Shown here: positions 7,545 through 8,779 of the stretch, piece after piece
Numbering within the stretch: position 1 is the stretch's first letter
Layout of the letters: each line of letters begins with the position of its first letter
Origin: an uncultured Clostridium sp.
GTDB lineage: Bacteria; Bacillota; Clostridia; TANB77; CAG-508
DNA length: 8,779 bases
Direction of reading: 5' to 3'
Assembly (NCBI GenBank): GCA_947568605.1
Contig: CANOPV010000028.1
Location: forward strand, 1-8,779
Made by a program: the position numbers and the translations under genes
The notes under the pieces: generated by a model
What the model was told of the DNA's origin: nothing
The model's database searches: none
The model's input: only the letters and a program-made list of their open reading frames with translations

Positions 7545-7619
7545 AATTCGAGTTAAAGAATTATTTTTTTAATGAAATTATGCGACAAGTTTGCAAATCT
7601 AATTAGAGTCAATGAATTA
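7545..7619. repeat. Imperfect 19-base direct repeat pair upstream of second flippase
   Basis: AATTCGAGTTAAAGAATTA (7545-7563) and AATTAGAGTCAATGAATTA (7601-7619) match at 16 of 19 positions, 56 bases apart. The gap has no gene and otherwise only A/T runs. It could be a regulator-binding pair or chance similarity in AT-rich DNA. Confidence 0.3.
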
Positions 7620-7689
7620 AAAAATAATTTTAACGAATTTTTAAATATTTTAGTGAAGAATTGAATGCTTAATACAAATAGGAGGAACA

Positions 7690-8779
7690 ATGGAAGATAG
7701 AAAAAGATTTGCAATAAATATGATAGCAACAATAGTAGCATTTATTGTAAATTTAGGAATAAACTTTATTTTATCACCGTATATAATTGAAAATGTAGGC
7801 GTAGATGCTTATGGATTTGTATCATTGGCTAACAATTTTGTAAATTACGCATCACTAATTACAATAGCATTAAATTCAATGGCAGGAAGATTTATAACAA
7901 TAGAAATACATAGAAAAAACGAAAAAGAAGCAAATAAATATTTTAACTCTGTACTAGTAGGAAATCTAATAATTTCAATAATAATGCTTGTACCATCAAT
8001 AATAATGATATTTTTCTTAGATAAAATAATTGATATACCAAACGAAATTATGCTAGATACAAAAATATTATTTGGTTTAGTATTTTTCAATTTTGCATTA
8101 AGTATTATAAACACGACATATTCAGTAGCAACATTTGTAAGAAATAGATTAGACTTATCATCACGAAGAAACATAGAATCATACATAATTAAAGCAGGAA
8201 TACTACTATTGCTATTCACAATATTTTCACCTAAAATATCTTATGTAGGTATAGCATCTTGTGCAGTTAGCATCTTTCTTATCTTATGCAATATAAGATA
8301 TACTAAAAAACTATTACCAGAAATAAAAGTAAATATTAAAGATTTTGAAATAAAAAAAATATTAACAATTATAAAATCTGGAATTTGGAATACAGTTACA
8401 AAACTAGGTCAAATATTATCTGATGGATTAGATTTATTAATATGCAATATTTGGATTGATTCAGAAGCAATGGGACAACTTTCAGTAGCCAAAACATTAA
8501 GTGGAGTAATATCAAATTTACTTGCATCAATTTCATCAATATTTCAGCCAAACTTAACAATATATTATGCAAAAAATCAAATAAAAGAATTAGTACAAGA
8601 ACTAAAAATGTCAATGAAAGTAACAGGACTATTTTCAAATATACCATTAAGTTATTTAATAGTATTTGGAACAATTTTTTACACTGCGTGGATACCAAAT
8701 CAAAACATAGAATTAATTCAAATCTTAACAATATTAACAGTACAAGGAGAAATAATATCAGGAGTTATAACACCAATGT
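7690..8779 (+). CDS. Wzx-type oligosaccharide flippase, 3'-truncated (N-terminal part)
   Basis: The frame is open from ATG 7690 to the window end, giving 363 residues and no stop, so the C-terminus is missing. It starts M-E-D-R-K-R-F-A-I-N-M-I-A-T-I-V-A-F and continues with I-N-F-I-L-S-P-Y-I-I-E-N-V-G-V-D-A-Y-G-F-V-S-L-A-N-N-F and L-N-S-M-A-G-R-F-I-T-I. These are hallmark segments of the first two helices and the following loop in polysaccharide flippases. Several further hydrophobic helices follow (about 95-120, 128-150, 175-205), and the second half begins near residue 225 with S-G-I-W-N-T-V-T-K-L-G-Q. A strong AGGAGG ribosome site lies at 7680-7685, four bases before the ATG. A-ending codons dominate, including many Leu CTA, as in the TagO-like gene upstream. 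It is probably the exporter for the glycan built by the 5408-7485 genes and is distinct from the flippase at the left edge. Confidence 0.88.
   Translation, partial: MEDRKRFAINMIATIVAFIVNLGINFILSPYIIENVGVDAYGFVSLANNFVNYASLITIALNSMAGRFITIEIHRKNEKEANKYFNSVLVGNLIISIIMLVPSIIMIFFLDKIIDIPNEIMLDTKILFGLVFFNFALSIINTTYSVATFVRNRLDLSSRRNIESYIIKAGILLLLFTIFSPKISYVGIASCAVSIFLILCNIRYTKKLLPEIKVNIKDFEIKKILTIIKSGIWNTVTKLGQILSDGLDLLICNIWIDSEAMGQLSVAKTLSGVISNLLASISSIFQPNLTIYYAKNQIKELVQELKMSMKVTGLFSNIPLSYLIVFGTIFYTAWIPNQNIELIQILTILTVQGEIISGVITPM

Noticed and set aside
1..8779. CRISPR array, tRNA, rRNA or insertion sequence
   Set aside because: No regularly spaced identical repeats, no cloverleaf-like segments, and no transposase-like protein with flanking inverted repeats were seen on either strand.

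Overview
The window is very AT-rich and reads entirely on the + strand. The gene content (Wzx-type flippases, an acyltransferase, a TagO/WecA-type initiating transferase, a GT2 glycosyltransferase and a secreted protein with a C-terminal dockerin) points to a low-GC, Gram-positive, probably gut-associated member of the Clostridia. It looks like part of a cell-surface polysaccharide locus. Species cannot be named from sequence alone.

Layout. 2-3256 is the tail of one operon: the 3' part of a flippase, an overlapping two-domain protein (nucleotidyltransferase-like plus thymidylate-kinase-like P-loop), and a membrane acyltransferase. 3323-5050, behind its own candidate promoter, encodes a secreted ComEC-like metallo-beta-lactamase-fold protein with an Ig-like region and a dockerin; an in-frame TGA interrupts it at codon 157. 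5051-5407 has no gene but holds a strong terminator, a run of hairpins and a candidate promoter. 5408-7485 begins a second operon with a polyprenyl-phosphate sugar-1-phosphate transferase (TagO/WecA type) and a GT2 glycosyltransferase. Each of these needs one +1 frame change to give its full-length family protein. 7690-8779 is the 5' part of a second flippase and runs off the window.

How the genes fit together. The TagO-like enzyme would load the first sugar phosphate on undecaprenyl phosphate. The GT2 enzyme would extend it, the flippases would export lipid-linked repeat units, the acyltransferase would decorate the glycan, and the kinase-like fusion might modify a sugar or precursor.

Most notable observation. 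In the reading frames assigned here, the codon CGG occurs only twice. Both times it lies exactly where a gene changes frame, and skipping the C (TTA-C-GGT and ATA-C-GGA) restores conserved family sequence. This could be sequencing or assembly error, recent mutation, or +1 frameshifting at an unassigned or very poorly decoded CGG codon. The window alone cannot decide, and three disrupted genes within about 3 kb make sequence error a serious alternative.
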